Source of the DNA: Selenomonadales bacterium 4137-cl
GTDB lineage: Bacteria > Bacillota > Negativicutes > Sporomusales > UBA7701
Length of the DNA: 64,000 nucleotides
Reading direction: 5' to 3'
NCBI GenBank assembly: GCA_032334055.1
Contig: JAUOZS010000001.1
Coordinates: 3,930,001 to 3,994,000, forward strand
Shown here: one piece after another, positions 50,452 through 58,396 of the stretch
Layout: the number at the start of each line of letters is the position of its first letter
Position numbering within the stretch: position 1 is the first letter of the stretch
The notes under the pieces: generated by a model
Told to the model about the DNA's origin: nothing
Databases searched by the model: none
The model's input: only the letters and a program-made list of their open reading frames with translations
Translations under genes and position numbers: made by a program

Positions 50452-51113
50452 ACAAAATCCCTTATAAAATCGTCCGCTCCAAGCGGAAAAGCATAGCCCT
50501 GGTTATCGACAGCGATGCATACCTTGTTGTCAGAGCACCGCAGAACGCCTCTGAGAGCGTAATCGTTGACTTCGTCGAGAAGAAGAAACGCTGGATTACA
50601 GAGAAGCAACAACAGGTTGCTGCATTCGGCGAGAAGCACAGCCCGGTAATTTTTAACAACGGCGAGAGCATCCTGTACCTGGGCAACACATACACGATAC
50701 TCAAGGGTTCCGTTCCCGCCATCCAGTTTTCTAGTTCTAACATCCTGATTCCGGAAGAGTATTTGAGGGAAGATGTAATTGCTTGGATGAAGGATGAAGC
50801 GGAGAAGATGCTGATAGAGCGGGTTTCACGTTATGCGGGGCTAATGGGAGTCACCTATTCTTCTGTCAGACTTTCCGAGGCCAAGGTGAGGTGGGGCTCA
50901 TGCGGCAAGAAGAACAACCTCAATTTCGCCTGGCGATTGATTATGTGTCCGATTGCAGTTATTGATTATGTGGTTGTCCATGAACTCAGCCACATCGCAT
51001 ATAAAAACCATAGTTCAAGTTTCTGGGCAAGGGTTAAGACTGTCCTCCCAAATTACAAAGAACAGCAGGAGTGGTTGAAGGTTAACCGGAAACTCATGGA
51101 GATCATATACTAG
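50448..51113 (+). CDS. YgjP-like zinc metallopeptidase linked to the restriction operon
   Basis: 221 residues, DUF45/YgjP family. Zinc site HELSH (178-182) plus His188 in YKNHSSSFW, and the family-typical RWGSCGKKNNLNFAWRL upstream. The ATG overlaps the hsdR stop, so it is translationally coupled to restriction. YgjP proteins often sit beside type I systems; their role there is not established. Possible jobs are processing or turnover of HsdR, by inference only. Confidence 0.92.
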   Translation: MNKIPYKIVRSKRKSIALVIDSDAYLVVRAPQNASESVIVDFVEKKKRWITEKQQQVAAFGEKHSPVIFNNGESILYLGNTYTILKGSVPAIQFSSSNILIPEEYLREDVIAWMKDEAEKMLIERVSRYAGLMGVTYSSVRLSEAKVRWGSCGKKNNLNFAWRLIMCPIAVIDYVVVHELSHIAYKNHSSSFWARVKTVLPNYKEQQEWLKVNRKLMEIIY

Positions 51114-51136
51114 CTTGATTAGGGGGCGAAGGCATT

Positions 51137-51658
51137 ATGCCCAGCGTGGAAGAAATTCGACTGTCGTATAAACCCGATAAGGTGGCTGTGTTGTTCATAG
51201 GCGAGTCTGCTCCGGCTAAAGGTACGTTCTTTTACACTGGCGATAGCCTATGTACCTACACGAGAGAAGCTTTCTTCTTGGCTTTTCCGGGGCGAATCCC
51301 TTCTTCGGCGAAAGAGTTTCTCCGGCTGTTTCAGCGCGTCGGCTGTTATCTCGACGATCTCTGCCTTGTCCCAGTCAACGACCGGGCGGCCCAAGAACGA
51401 AGCCGGCTTCACCGGGAAAGCATGCCGGGATTGGCGGCGCGGGTCAGAGAATATCAGCCGCAGGCTGTTGTCTGCATGCTCAAAGGGGGCGAGTTCCCTG
51501 CTATCGTTAGTGAGGCTGTACGCCGCGCAGGGTTGGCTGATGTTCCGTTCCGAATAACGCCTTTCGGGGGATTCGGTAATCAGGGTAAGTACAGGGAAGC
51601 TCTGCGTGAGTACCTTCTGGAATTCGAGAGACGGGGCATCCTCCGCGTCCCGGAATAG
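51137..51658 (+). CDS. Uracil-DNA glycosylase-like protein
   Basis: 173 residues. The opening VLFIGESAPAKGTFFYTGDS resembles motif 1 of UDG-superfamily proteins (GESPP..GTFFY type), and PFRITPFGGFGNQG could contain the second motif. Catalytic residues cannot be fixed without alignment. It follows the ygjP-like gene by 23 bp on the same strand, so it is probably the last gene of the restriction operon. A link between base excision and restriction is unproven. Confidence 0.65.
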   Translation: MPSVEEIRLSYKPDKVAVLFIGESAPAKGTFFYTGDSLCTYTREAFFLAFPGRIPSSAKEFLRLFQRVGCYLDDLCLVPVNDRAAQERSRLHRESMPGLAARVREYQPQAVVCMLKGGEFPAIVSEAVRRAGLADVPFRITPFGGFGNQGKYREALREYLLEFERRGILRVPE

Positions 51659-51752
51659 CCTTTTTAGTTGGCTCAGGATATACAGCTGCCAGAGCCGTGA
51701 TGTAATAAACAGGTAACCAGCCTTCTCGGCACGCGAATGGAGGGAATAAACT

Positions 51753-52158
51753 GTGGCAATGCCGACCTATGAGGGAGCGATGCTGCCATTCCTTAAGCTG
51801 CCCAGGTAGTAGGGAAGGCGGGTGACGAGGGTATAGACGGCATTATCAAAGAAGACCGGTTGGGCCTCGACGTTATTTATGTGCAGGCCTAGGGTGGAAA
51901 GACTCTGTCGGCGGCCCAACAATACGCGAGTTTATCGGCTCACTGCAACTGAAAGGTGCCAATAAAGGCATATTTTTCACTACATCTACATTCACCCCTC
52001 CCGCCCGCGACGCTTCTGCCAAGGTAGGCAACCGCATAGTCCTCATTGATGGGATGCAGCTCGCACAGCTGATGATCGACTATAACGTCGGCGTTTCGAC
52101 CGAGACATCCTATGAAGTGAAGAAGATAGACAACGACTACTTCGACGAACAGGTATAG
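51753..52158 (+). pseudogene. mrr: Decayed Mrr-type restriction endonuclease
   Basis: The N-terminus is intact (GTG start, SD GGAGGG, MPTYEGAMLPFLKL), then a large internal part is missing. GDEGIDGIIKEDRLGLDVIYVQA, the Mrr catalytic core, reads on in one frame and ends in a stop. The C-terminus (REFIGSLQLKGANKGIFFT and VLIDGMQLAQLMIDYNVGVS) continues in another frame to the TAG at 52156-52158. At least one deletion and one frameshift are needed to explain this. Confidence 0.85.
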
Positions 52159-52383
52159 TTTATCTAGCTCAGTAGAAACTCGTTGTAACGTATTGCAAGG
52201 ACGCGAAAAGTTCCGAAGAATTGTTACAAGGTGATAATTGATAAAAAATCCCGTTCTAGTGTCAGAAGTATATCGTGACAAGGGTAAATTGTCGTGTCGC
52301 AACGAGATTGCCGACTATTCACGGTTATACACTGTTTGGCAAGCATATGAAAATACGCTAGGATTGATTTGAGGTGATGAGTA

Positions 52384-52737
52384 ATGGCCCAATCAAGCGA
52401 GCGTATTTTTCTGATTCTCGACGCTTTGAAGAAATTATGTGAGGCAGAACCAAAGATGGAGATGCACCAATTGATGGATTACCTGGACCGGCTTGAAGAA
52501 GCAGCAACGTTTAGAAAAGATTTAACTAATGCGAAGTGGCTTAAAATAATTAACAAGCAGTCTGGCACAGATTTGAAAGAATTTCTTCGTGAAAAAGAAG
52601 AGTCTGAAGCGCGAACAAAGCGTGTGTTTGAGGAGCTTGACAAGAGAAATGCTGAGCGAAAGGCTAAGGATCTGAACAATAATCCGATGGAAAGCAAGTT
52701 CCCGGGCCTGGCTTTTCTTGCTGAGAAATCACAATGA
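52384..52737 (+). CDS. Hypothetical charged helical protein
   Basis: 117 residues, entirely helical by composition, with a charged coiled-coil segment (LREKEESEARTKRVFEELDKRNAERKAK). SD GAGGTGATGAG before the ATG. No family recognised. It lies between the mrr pseudogene and the NYN-domain gene on the same strand. Confidence 0.6.
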   Translation: MAQSSERIFLILDALKKLCEAEPKMEMHQLMDYLDRLEEAATFRKDLTNAKWLKIINKQSGTDLKEFLREKEESEARTKRVFEELDKRNAERKAKDLNNNPMESKFPGLAFLAEKSQ

Positions 52738-52814
52738 TCCAAATTTAGTTTAGTGATAAGACTGACCAGACAGTACTTTCCATCCCCTTAGATGCGGCAT
52801 TAGGGCATTGGAAG

Positions 52815-53567
52815 GTGGGAATAAGCCTGAAGCCAATAGCAATATTAGTCGACGTTGAAAACATTTCCCCTCATATGGCCATATATGCGATCAGACTCGC
52901 GAAGCGGACATGCCAACCTGTCATTCTTGTTTCAGATTGGGCAGCTTGCGGTGATATTAGGGGAAATCTCTGGCGTCAATTGAAGAACCGTAATGACATT
53001 ACGATAACGCAAGTAGATAAAGCCGATAACGGGGAGAACGCATTAGACATGGCCTTGATAAACTCAGCACGGTCATTGTTCACTGCTGGCATTAGGCAAT
53101 TTTTCTTTGTGTCTTCAGACGGAGATTTCTCTGGGATTATCAGCGAGCTTAGAGCTGGCGGGGCGAAAGTAACAGGAATAGGCCAATGGTGCGCATCTGA
53201 GGATTTGAAGAATGCCTGTGACAGATTTCTGTACTTTCCTTTGGGGGCAAACCACAGGGCAGCAAGAAAGGCCAAGTGGGCGAAAATAATACCGGATGCA
53301 CAGCCGGTTGACTATGTGCGCGATTGTTGGATAAAAGCTTATAGAGCAATAGCCAAAAAATATAGATGGATATTGCTGACGAAACTTTGCGGAAGTTGGG
53401 CGAAGCAGTCAAAAGGCGTAGAAATTCCGGCGGACCATCCGGCCGAGCCCAGGGATATGATCAAGATATATCATGATTCATTTGAGTGGAAGTTAGCCGG
53501 AGGAAAAATGCTTATAAGATTGAAACAGCCTCCAACCATAATGAAAGTGCAAGAAGAGGACGGTTAG
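52815..53567 (+). CDS. NYN/LabA-type PIN-like ribonuclease domain protein
   Basis: 250 residues. The N-terminal 150 form an NYN domain with its acidic residues: ILVDVENI, VDKADNGENALDMAL and FFVSSDGDFSGII. The rest resembles a small winged domain of the LabA C-terminal kind (KAYRAIAKKYRWILLTKLC..WAKQ). NYN proteins are usually RNases and recur in defence and toxin contexts. GTG at 52815 is used here; a CTG at 52827 has the better SD spacing. Confidence 0.8.
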   Translation: MGISLKPIAILVDVENISPHMAIYAIRLAKRTCQPVILVSDWAACGDIRGNLWRQLKNRNDITITQVDKADNGENALDMALINSARSLFTAGIRQFFFVSSDGDFSGIISELRAGGAKVTGIGQWCASEDLKNACDRFLYFPLGANHRAARKAKWAKIIPDAQPVDYVRDCWIKAYRAIAKKYRWILLTKLCGSWAKQSKGVEIPADHPAEPRDMIKIYHDSFEWKLAGGKMLIRLKQPPTIMKVQEEDG

Positions 53568-53681
53568 TCCGCTTAAACAGACAGTGCGGGTATGAAAATT
53601 ATATTACCGAGTTCTTCCACAATTCTATTGAGCAGGCAATCACGCGGCGTATAAAAGTTCAAGATATGGAGTGCTCAACTC

Positions 53682-54236
53682 GTGTTGAACAAGACGATTA
53701 CCACACACACTCCACAGCGTATTACCCCAGATATTCTCAAGTTATGCGCGAAACTTTCTCCTTCAACGAGTCCGCAGTATATTAAGGTACGAGTATTTAG
53801 TCATTGTCAACCAAATGAATGCTTCAATAATGTTAAGCGGCACATTATTAGGCATGGAGGATGCATTCAACACGGTTGGGCAATTTGGTTGTGGCCGAAA
53901 GTGATGTTGGATGCCGAGTTTCATGCTGTATGGTTAGATAATATGGGAAATTATCTTGACATTTCTCCGCACTTCCCAGTGACTAACAAGATACTATTCC
54001 TTCCTGATAATAACAGGGTATTCGAAGGTAGACGAATTGATAATGTACGGCGCGCTCTCAAGAATGATCCCATAGTTCTTGAGCTTATCAAGATCTGTGA
54101 AGAGATGGTCAAGATCCAAGTTAATAACGTAGTTCCACTGATGGGCAAGTCCATGATCATGGGTGATGAGGTTGATCGGTATAAATATCTTCAGACTCGC
54201 GCCTTTAAAATACGGGAACAATTAGACAGGAGATAA
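53682..54236 (+). CDS. Conserved hypothetical protein
   Basis: 184 residues. The centre (NVKRHIIRHGGCIQHGWAIWLWPKVMLDAEFHAVWLDNMG) is a pattern I have the impression of from uncharacterised and SEC-C-associated proteins, with Cys, His and Trp clustered. GTG at 53682 or TTG at 53685; a GGAG lies about 10 nt upstream. Function unknown. It follows the NYN gene by 114 bp. Confidence 0.6.
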   Translation: MLNKTITTHTPQRITPDILKLCAKLSPSTSPQYIKVRVFSHCQPNECFNNVKRHIIRHGGCIQHGWAIWLWPKVMLDAEFHAVWLDNMGNYLDISPHFPVTNKILFLPDNNRVFEGRRIDNVRRALKNDPIVLELIKICEEMVKIQVNNVVPLMGKSMIMGDEVDRYKYLQTRAFKIREQLDRR

Positions 54237-54278
54237 CGCTACAGTTGTGAAGTACTAACTTTGCGCTATCCGGCAAAA

Positions 54279-54310
54279 AAGAGCTTCGGCCGATGTCAGC
54301 CGAAGCTCTT
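54279..54310. terminator. Bidirectional terminator between convergent hypothetical genes
   Basis: A 12-bp perfect stem AAGAGCTTCGGC / GCCGAAGCTCTT with an 8-nt loop; the minus strand runs into six T. Confidence 0.88.
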
Positions 54311-54326
54311 CGATGAATTGCATGCA

Positions 54327-54683
54327 CTACGACAAAGACTGCAAAGTCTGAATCTTGAACAAAGTGTCACACTGGCAACAACGGTGAATATCTACGGTTG
54401 ATCCGTCAGAATCCATTTCGTGTGCAACGAGAGTACCTTGGTCTACTACTACAATGGCGCAGTTGACGCAGTCCCCACAAGGATTATCGCCGTAGACATC
54501 GTCAGGTGTCTCAAGGACTTTCTTCATACGATCAGAATGGAGGCAGACTGCCAGAATCTGATCAGGGGAAGCTTCAGGGGCAGCCAGTTGGCAGTAGTAA
54601 GAACGCTTTTCCTGGTGAATCTCGGCACCACAGTTGGGACAGTACGCGGTTGCAGGGGCATGGATTTGGGATTGGTTAGTCAT
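54327..54683 (-). CDS. Cys-rich zinc-ribbon-like protein, unknown
   Basis: 118 residues with CPNCGAEI near the N-terminus, then CGDCVNC and CCQCDTLF: four possible Cys pairs. No recognised family. ATG 54683 has AAGGAG eight bases upstream; earlier in-frame starts lack an SD. The only leftward gene in this part of the element, ending at the shared terminator. Confidence 0.65.
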   Translation of the reverse strand: MTNQSQIHAPATAYCPNCGAEIHQEKRSYYCQLAAPEASPDQILAVCLHSDRMKKVLETPDDVYGDNPCGDCVNCAIVVVDQGTLVAHEMDSDGSTVDIHRCCQCDTLFKIQTLQSLS

Positions 54684-54864
54684 TGTGAACACTCCTTATA
54701 ATGTATTGTTATTCTCCTCTGTAATCTGGGTGTAGGTGAGAGGAAGAATAAAGCACGAGAAAGTATGAGGGGATGGGGCAAACATATCAAGTATAGCCAC
54801 AGGAAGACCCGTCTGATAGGCGGGCCGCGGGAAAAGGACGTAGCCGATAAGGGGGTTAAGACGA

Positions 54865-55611
54865 ATGGAGACCGGATATTATCCGTTATTGGCCACGATC
54901 GATAAATTTCAGGAACGGATAAGGCAGCATCGTCCGTTAGCACGAGAGGCCGTGTTGGAATTGAAAGAGGATTACCGTATCGTGCTAACGTATTCGTCGA
55001 ACGCACTTGAAGGCAATACGCTGACTTTGTCTGAGACGAAAGCGGTCCTGGAAGAAGGAATTACTATTAATGGTCGTCCCAATAGAGATCACCTCGAAGC
55101 CATTGGCCACAGCAAAGCTTTCGACTACATGTACAGCCTTATCGGTAGCGACCGGATCTCTGAGACCGATATCCTTATGCTCCACAAGCTGTTTTATATG
55201 GCCATCGAGCCGGAGAAGGCAGGCGTTTATCGGAACTGCCCTGTTCAAATTACTGGTTCGGAATATCCTGTACCTGAACATAAGGAAATAACAAAGCTAA
55301 TGCAGAAGTTCGTCACTGAGATGTATACTGTTAAGTCGAAGTTGCATCCTGTTGAATATGCGGCGCGAATTCACAGAGAGCTAGTATTTATACATCCTTT
55401 CATTGACGGGAATGGGCGTGTGGCGCGGCTTCTTATGAATCTGACGCTTCTCAGGAGAGGATATCCGGCATTGATTGTTCCAAAGATTTTGAGACAGGAA
55501 TATATTCGATTGCTTGAACAAGCTCACAAAGATGATCGGCCTTTTATCGGGTTTGTTGCCGAACAGCTGAATGAAGCTCAGCGAGATTATATCCGGCAGT
55601 TTCATATATGA
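54865..55611 (+). CDS. Fic family protein (class II AMPylator-type)
   Basis: 248 residues. The full Fic motif HPFIDGNGRVAR (177-188) includes the catalytic His. The inhibitory helix motif SSNALEGN (44-51, with Glu49) lies on the N-terminal side, which defines class II Fic proteins. Activity is transfer of AMP (or another group) to target hydroxyls, restrained until the helix moves. The ATG lies behind an AAGGGGG tract. No antitoxin partner is visible. Accessory cargo close to the proposed right end. Confidence 0.93.
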   Translation: METGYYPLLATIDKFQERIRQHRPLAREAVLELKEDYRIVLTYSSNALEGNTLTLSETKAVLEEGITINGRPNRDHLEAIGHSKAFDYMYSLIGSDRISETDILMLHKLFYMAIEPEKAGVYRNCPVQITGSEYPVPEHKEITKLMQKFVTEMYTVKSKLHPVEYAARIHRELVFIHPFIDGNGRVARLLMNLTLLRRGYPALIVPKILRQEYIRLLEQAHKDDRPFIGFVAEQLNEAQRDYIRQFHI

Positions 55612-55697
55612 ACGATCTGCCAGTGAATAAACGCTCGGCAGTAGACCCCGAAGGGGATAGAAAAAGCAATTGCTGACAAAAACGACCGAAACACATA

Positions 55698-55886
55698 TTG
55701 AATCTTCTGGAGGGATTTCAGGCCCATCCGGTTCTAAGGGACCGCTTCGCGCTGAAAGGCGGGACGGCTCTTAACCTATTCTACCTGGATGTGTCGAGGC
55801 TGTCCGTCGCATATGCTATGAGTGTGGGAAGAAAAGTGGGAATAAAGACTTGGTTTCCATTGACGAATTTGATCGAATCTGGTTGA
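55698..55886 (+). pseudogene. Fragment of an AbiEii-type nucleotidyltransferase, fused to other debris
   Basis: The first 37 codons (FQAHPVLRDRFALKGGTALN, then LFYLDVSRLSV) match the start of the AbiEii/MenT-like nucleotidyltransferase fold, then similarity stops before the catalytic acidic residues. The following DNA encodes, in another frame, EAVRRICYECGKKSG and DEFDRIWLTKM, with a Cys pair, apparently the tail of a different gene. A mosaic of remnants. Confidence 0.65.
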
Positions 55887-55955
55887 CCAAGATGACGAGA
55901 ATGGTTGATTCTGCTCTATTCTTCACTTGTAGACCAGTGCTGAATTGCAGCCAGA

Positions 55956-55972
55956 GCGGACTTCAAAACCGT
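55956..55972 (+). other. Candidate right attachment site of the selC element
   Basis: GCGGACTTCAAAACCGT differs in one base from 36497-36513 (GCGGTCTTCAAAACCGT), the anticodon stem-loop of selC, in the same orientation. It lies past the last cargo debris. The bases after it do not continue as tRNA, so the original 3' half is not restored here and the assignment is provisional. Confidence 0.5.
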
Positions 55973-56015
55973 TTGCGTGGCTAAAAACTGTACGACTTAT
56001 GCTTCCAGCGCTACG

Positions 56016-56118
56016 CGGGTTCTTTTATGTCTATTGGTCATTTTATGGTTCTAACTCTGGCCGATTTGTGGTCATATTCACGATGCTTTTAGATTCGGTG
56101 ATGGATGATTATTGCAGG
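56016..56118 (+). repeat. Dispersed repeat (type 2), copy 1
   Basis: Aligns with 62193-62309. Shared landmarks in order: CGCGGGT, TTGG.CA.TTTATG.TTC.AAC, GGCC, GGTCATATTCAC, then TTGCAGGA about 40-45 bp later. Non-coding. Confidence 0.65.
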
Positions 56119-56164
56119 ATTTTACCTGTGTTGCAAGAAAATAATATAATTGTGCAGACAGAAT

Positions 56165-56192
56165 CCTGCAATTGCAGGGTTCTCATTTTTTT
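56165..56192 (+). terminator. Hairpin just before topB
   Basis: Perfect palindrome CCTGCAATTGCAGG, then GTTCTCATTTTTTT. It would end transcription coming from the left, about 20 bp before the topB start. Confidence 0.6.
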
Positions 56193-56212
56193 GCGACTGC
56201 GGGGTAGCAACC

Positions 56213-58351
56213 TTGATATTATACATTGCCGAGAAACCCAGTATGGGGGCGGAGATCGCCAAGTGCCTGCCTGGGCCAATCCGGCGCCATGACGGGTATA
56301 TCACCACTGGCGCCGGGGTGGTTACTTGGGGGTTCGGGCATATTCTGCGCCAGGCCGAACCGGGCGAGTATGATGCGAAATATGAAAAATGGCGGATGGA
56401 GGATCTGCCGATTATTCCCGCGGCCTGGAAGCTGCTGGTTGCAGATTCTTGCAAGAAGCAATTCGGCGTGGTCAGGAAGTTGATTAGCGAGGCGGCGGAA
56501 ATAGTCCATGCCGGTGACCCGGACCGCGAGGGGCAGCTTTTGATCGATGAGGTGCTGGAATATGTCGAGAACGACAAGCCGGTCCGGCGGATTTTGCTCA
56601 ATGCCCTTGACGAGCAGAGTATAAAAAAGGCTATCGCCAATTTACGCGATAACGAGGATTTTCATAATCTCAAGCAGTCGGCGCTGGCCAGGGCACGAGC
56701 CGACTGGCTGATCGGCATGAACTTGTCGCGGGCCTTCACGCTTGCCGCCCGACGGGCCGGTCACCGGGCGACCCTCCCGGTGGGGCGGGTGAAAACGCCG
56801 ACGTTGGCGCTTGTCGTCAGACGGGAGCGGGAGATAGAAGGTTTCCGGACAGCGGATTATTTCACGGTTAAGGCCGATTTCCAGCATGCCAACGGTGTAT
56901 TTACAGCCTTTTGGAAACCGGGTGAGGACCAGGCGGGCCTGGATGCCGAAGGCCGGCTGGCAGATAGTTCCGTCGCCCAGGCGTTGCTCGAGCAACTGGC
57001 GTCAGCATTTGAGACCGCTCAGATCGTGCAGTGCGAAACCGCGGAGAAGCGGGAGGCGCAGCGGCTGCCGCTGTCGCTATCGGCGCTGCAAGTGCTGGCC
57101 GGGAAGAAGTTCGGTTACGATCCGCAGCTTGTTTTGGACACGGCGCAAAAACTCTATGAAAAGAAGTTAACAACGTATCCGAGGTCCGACTGTGATTATC
57201 TGCCTGAGTCGCAGATGGCCGACGCCGCCGTTATTCTTGAAAACTTGTGCGGCGGCAAACAGGCGGAACTGGCGGCTTGGTCCGGTCGGGCCGACGCCGG
57301 CGTGCGGAGCCGGGCCTGGAATGATGCAAAGATCACGGCCCATCACGCGATTATCCCCACGGTGGAGAAATGCAAATGGGAGTCGCTGAGCGAGGCGGAA
57401 CAAAATATCTACTTTCTCATTGCGCAGGCTTATGTCGCCCAGTTTTACCCTGCGCATGTCTATAGCCAGACCAGGGTGGGCGTCCGCCATGCCGGGGAGA
57501 GTTTCACCGCCAGCGGCCGGATTATCCGCGAGCCGGGCTGGAAGGAACTGTACGGTACGGACGGCGAAGAGAAGAAGGACGAGGACGACGGAGTGCTGCC
57601 GCCGATGGAAAAGGGCGACAGGGTCGATTTCCTCAAGGCGTCGGCCGAGAAGAAGAGTACGCGGCCGCCCGGCCGGTTTACGGCCGCCACTTTGTTGGCG
57701 GCGATGAAAGAGATACATAGGTATGTAAAAAACCCTGAGCTGAAAAAGCAGCTCAAAGAGGTCAGTGGCATCGGCACCGAGGCAACGCGGGCGACGATTA
57801 TAAAGGAGCTTGTCCAGCGCGGCTTTCTCCGGGAAGAGAAGAAGAAAAAGTATCTTATCCCGACCGAGGCGGCGTACCTGCTGATCGATGCCCTGCCGGA
57901 GGAACTGACCTATCCTGATTCCACCGCCATCTGGGAGGCGATATTGCACCGAATGGCCGCAGGGCACGCATCCCTGGAGGAATTTCTCACGCAGCAGGCC
58001 GAGTTTACCGCCGGCATCTGCGCTCTGGCGACCGGGCTTAATATCGCTCCCCAAGGCGATCATCCTTGTCCCCAGTGCGGCAAAGGGGTTTTGCAGCCGC
58101 GAACTGGCAGCAAGGGGAAGTTTTGGGGCTGTTCCCGATACCCGGCCTGCAGGGCGGCGTATGACGATGCCGACGGGGAGCCGCAAAAGCCTAAGCACAC
58201 GTGCCCGCGCTGCAAAGCCGGTGCCCTGCAGCTTATTATGGGCAAGAACGGCGCGTTCTGGGGCTGCACGAAATATCCCGCCTGCCGGGCCACGTACAAC
58301 GACAAGGCTGGCGAGCCGGATATGCCGGCGAGGCAAGGGCTAGGTAAATAG
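56213..58351 (+). CDS. topB: DNA topoisomerase III
   Basis: 712 residues. Toprim (LYIAEKPSMG, AGDPDREGQLLIDEV), the catalytic Tyr in TTYPRSDCDYLPE, and two C-terminal topoisomerase zinc fingers (CPQCGKGVL..CSRYPAC and CPRCKAGAL..CTKYPAC). The TTG at 56213 has GGGG eight bases upstream and gives the canonical ILYIAEKPS start; the frame is open upstream through the hairpin, which is unlikely to be coding. Relaxes and decatenates single-stranded or nicked DNA. Followed on the same strand by exonuclease, helicase and ABC-F genes. Confidence 0.95.
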   Translation: MILYIAEKPSMGAEIAKCLPGPIRRHDGYITTGAGVVTWGFGHILRQAEPGEYDAKYEKWRMEDLPIIPAAWKLLVADSCKKQFGVVRKLISEAAEIVHAGDPDREGQLLIDEVLEYVENDKPVRRILLNALDEQSIKKAIANLRDNEDFHNLKQSALARARADWLIGMNLSRAFTLAARRAGHRATLPVGRVKTPTLALVVRREREIEGFRTADYFTVKADFQHANGVFTAFWKPGEDQAGLDAEGRLADSSVAQALLEQLASAFETAQIVQCETAEKREAQRLPLSLSALQVLAGKKFGYDPQLVLDTAQKLYEKKLTTYPRSDCDYLPESQMADAAVILENLCGGKQAELAAWSGRADAGVRSRAWNDAKITAHHAIIPTVEKCKWESLSEAEQNIYFLIAQAYVAQFYPAHVYSQTRVGVRHAGESFTASGRIIREPGWKELYGTDGEEKKDEDDGVLPPMEKGDRVDFLKASAEKKSTRPPGRFTAATLLAAMKEIHRYVKNPELKKQLKEVSGIGTEATRATIIKELVQRGFLREEKKKKYLIPTEAAYLLIDALPEELTYPDSTAIWEAILHRMAAGHASLEEFLTQQAEFTAGICALATGLNIAPQGDHPCPQCGKGVLQPRTGSKGKFWGCSRYPACRAAYDDADGEPQKPKHTCPRCKAGALQLIMGKNGAFWGCTKYPACRATYNDKAGEPDMPARQGLGK

Positions 58352-58396
58352 CCGTCAGTTAACGGGAAGATACTACAGAGAGGAACGGCGCGGCGA

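Larger units (their letters stand above)
36567..55972. mobile_element. Integrative element at selC carrying a restriction/defence cargo
   Basis: The left end is the selC 3' flank with the integrase gene directly beside it. Contents: integrase, excisionase, two small regulators, Rep-like protein, DUF927 ATPase, type I restriction set, YgjP, UDG-like protein, mrr pseudogene, NYN protein, unknown genes, Fic, and debris. Base composition drops visibly from the GC-rich flank. The right end is tentative: a 16/17 match to the selC anticodon arm at 55956-55972. No conjugation, capsid or packaging genes are present, so it resembles a satellite or plasmid-like integrative element. Confidence 0.65.

Noticed and set aside
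56150..56212. Longer N-terminus for topB.
   Set aside because: It would run through a perfect hairpin and T tract; the TTG at 56213 has an SD and gives the canonical topoisomerase N-terminus.
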